Below are positions 20,589 to 21,407 of a stretch of DNA of 21,407 bases, one piece after another; position 1 is the stretch's first letter; each line of letters begins with the position of its first letter. The notes under the pieces were generated by a model. The model saw only the letters and a program-made list of their open reading frames with translations, was not told the origin of the DNA and did no database searches. The translations under genes were made by a program, and so were the position numbers. The stretch covers positions 1 to 21,407 of the forward strand of contig NZ_JBHTMU010000053.1 of the NCBI RefSeq assembly GCF_042679605.1, read 5' to 3'. The stretch is from Litorisediminicola beolgyonensis (GTDB taxonomy: Bacteria > Pseudomonadota > Alphaproteobacteria > Rhodobacterales > Rhodobacteraceae).

Positions 20589-20845
20589 AAGCTGCTCGAT
20601 CCGGGTTTCGCCCGCGGTTGTGATCGCCCGGCCGCTCCCGGGCTGTGCCGCGTTGACCCGCGGCGGGTAGAGGTCGGGGGACCGGCGTGACGGGCAAAAA
20701 TAGCCCCAAGCCGAAGGAAGACTCACTCATCGGTCGCGCTGCGCTGCTGCTCGCATCGCGACCTGCTGCTGCGATGAGCGCAAGTCCGGAAGTCGTGTCC
20801 CCCCGCGCTGCCAGCCCCTGTCCCCTTGGGCCTTTGCACCGCGTT
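20561..20845 (-). ncRNA. Candidate structured small RNA downstream of folC
   Basis: Between folC and the cupin gene, about 530 bases hold no convincing gene. On the minus strand a possible promoter (TTGACG 20881-20876, 18-base spacer, TATCGT 20857-20852) would start an RNA near 20845. The terminator at 20561-20588 would end it, giving roughly 285 nt. Inside are a compound stem (CTCATC 20726-20731 with GATGAG 20773-20778 outside, GGTCGCG 20732-20738 with CGCGACC 20757-20763 inside), a 6-bp stem at 20647-20664 (GCCGCG/CGCGGC) and a GGGC/GCCC stem at 20692-20706. I find no SRP, tmRNA or RNase P signature. An untranslated folC tail is the alternative. Confidence 0.35.
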
Positions 20846-21014
20846 TAATTGACGATAGTGCAACAATTCGCGATCCGTCAACATATAGTGTGACGTTCTA
20901 CCCATTGTTGTCGCATTTTTCTGTGGAAACTTATTTCGTGCTGATTCTAGCGCCGCGAATCGCACCTCTCCTGTGTAGCTGGGGGGTGATTCGGGGTCAA
21001 TTCGGGAGAGCGCG
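20846..21014. other. AT-richer intergenic region with nested inverted repeats
   Basis: This stretch next to folC is visibly poorer in G+C than the rest of the window. TTGACG (20849-20854) and CGTCAA (20876-20881) form one inverted repeat, CAACAAT (20861-20867) and ATTGTTG (20904-20910) another. The only frame through it (minus, GTG 20965 to 20723) uses A/T-ending codons unlike any gene here. I read it as regulatory DNA. Confidence 0.4.
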
Positions 21015-21407
21015 TCAGCCGTTCTCGCGCAGCACCGTTCCGGCGAGATAGAGCGAGCCGCAGATAAGGATCCGGGCGCTCGGGGCGGTCTTGACCAGGC
21101 GTTGAAGCGCGGTGGCGACATCGGGCGCGGTCTCGGCCTGAAACCCGACGCTCGCGGCGATGCGTGCGGTGTCGTCGGCGGGCAGGGTGTTGGTCTCGCC
21201 CGGGATCGACACGGCGATCAGCCGGCCGGCCTGCGACGCGAGCGGGCGGAGATAGCCGGTCACGTCCTTGGTGTTCATCATCCCGCAAATCAGGTGCGTC
21301 TCGCGCGGGGTGGCGGCGAGATGCGCGGCCAGCGCCTCGCCCGCGGCGGGGTTGTGGCCGCCGTCGAGCCAGAGCTGCGCCTCCGGCGCGGCCTCGGCCA
21401 AGGGACC
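21015..21407 (-). CDS. folC: Bifunctional dihydrofolate synthase/folylpolyglutamate synthase, C-terminal part
   Basis: The frame is open from the window edge (21407) to TGA at 21015 and gives about 130 residues of the Mur-ligase C-terminal domain. The conserved ELWLDGGHN-type motif appears as LWLDGGHNPAAGEALAAHLA, followed by HLICGMMNTKDVTGYLRPLA and, near the end, ILICGSLYLAGTVLRENG, all typical of FolC. The enzyme adds glutamate to dihydropteroate and to tetrahydrofolates in the cytoplasm. The N-terminal and central ATPase domains lie outside the window. No terminator is seen right after the stop. The next strong one is at 20561-20588. Confidence 0.93.
   Translation of the reverse strand, partial: GPLAEAAPEAQLWLDGGHNPAAGEALAAHLAATPRETHLICGMMNTKDVTGYLRPLASQAGRLIAVSIPGETNTLPADDTARIAASVGFQAETAPDVATALQRLVKTAPSARILICGSLYLAGTVLRENG

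Noticed and set aside
20480..20726. Longer minus-strand frames running into the cupin region (starts near 20590 and 20726)
   Set aside because: They cross the strong terminator stem at 20561-20588 and lack conserved features before MKITEHRF.
20921..20929. TGTGGAAAC as a DnaA box and possible origin
   Set aside because: It has two mismatches to the consensus and stands alone; no cluster of boxes and no dnaA nearby.
20723..20965. Minus-strand 80-codon frame from GTG 20965 with AGGAG just before it
   Set aside because: The spacing to the GTG is only about 2 bases, codons are A/T-ending in the first half unlike every gene here, the second half is low-complexity Ser/Arg/Gln, and no domain is recognisable.

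Overview
The window is GC-rich, densely coded DNA from what looks like a member of the Rhodobacteraceae (Alphaproteobacteria). The indications are very strong G/C third-position usage, a class I lysyl-tRNA synthetase (lysK), a zapE/AFG1 ATPase, an mbfA-type ferritin-VIT1 iron exporter, the glutathione-dependent formaldehyde pathway, a perfect CtrA-type box (TTAA-N7-TTAA), and many 4-bp gene overlaps. No tRNA, rRNA, CRISPR array, transposase or phage structural operon was found. Apart from one possible gene-transfer-agent spike gene, this is chromosomal core and accessory DNA.

Layout. (1) 1-193: the 3' end of the glutathione-dependent formaldehyde dehydrogenase gene and its intrinsic terminator. 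(2) 230-2596, plus strand: a probable operon of a voltage-gated-like ion channel with a C-terminal zinc ribbon, a GNAT acetyltransferase, an exported SecD-P1-like protein and a NYN/LOTUS RNase-like protein. (3) 2600-3606: on the minus strand, a TetR/AefR-type regulator behind a tiny exported peptide gene, with palindromic operators; divergent from mbfA (3607-4581). (4) 4688-6358: an iodotyrosine-deiodinase-like nitroreductase and an AEC transporter. (5) 6436-9267: four genes with 4-bp overlaps, namely S-formylglutathione hydrolase, a YaiI/UPF0178 protein, a HAD phosphatase and an alpha/beta hydrolase; an MFS transporter converges on them. (6) 10592-13467: terB-like gene (minus), lysK (plus), a 55-aa membrane protein (minus) and an exported DUF4864 protein (plus). 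(7) 13596-15878: a 760-aa beta-helix protein resembling phage/GTA spikes. (8) 15885-17293, minus: a PNPOx-like FMN-barrel protein and an outer-membrane beta-barrel protein, separated by a perfect 233-bp tandem duplication that copies the end of one gene and the start of the other. (9) 17427-19991, plus: a ParA-like ATPase, an unrecognised 282-aa protein and zapE. (10) 19988-21407, minus: a YjlB-like cupin, a roughly 530-bp gene-free stretch with a strong terminator, several hairpins and a candidate promoter (possible small RNA), and the 3' end of folC.

How the genes work together. The dehydrogenase at the left edge and FghA carry out consecutive steps of formaldehyde oxidation through glutathione, although they lie about 6 kb apart. 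The TetR regulator probably controls its own transcript, and possibly mbfA, through the palindromes between them. The CtrA box between the beta-barrel gene and parA links that divergent pair to the cell-cycle/GTA regulator CtrA. I found no unambiguous new multi-gene system. The best leads are the tandem duplication and its effect on the downstream gene, the CtrA box, the spike-like protein, the candidate small RNA next to folC, and the TetR/exported-peptide module.
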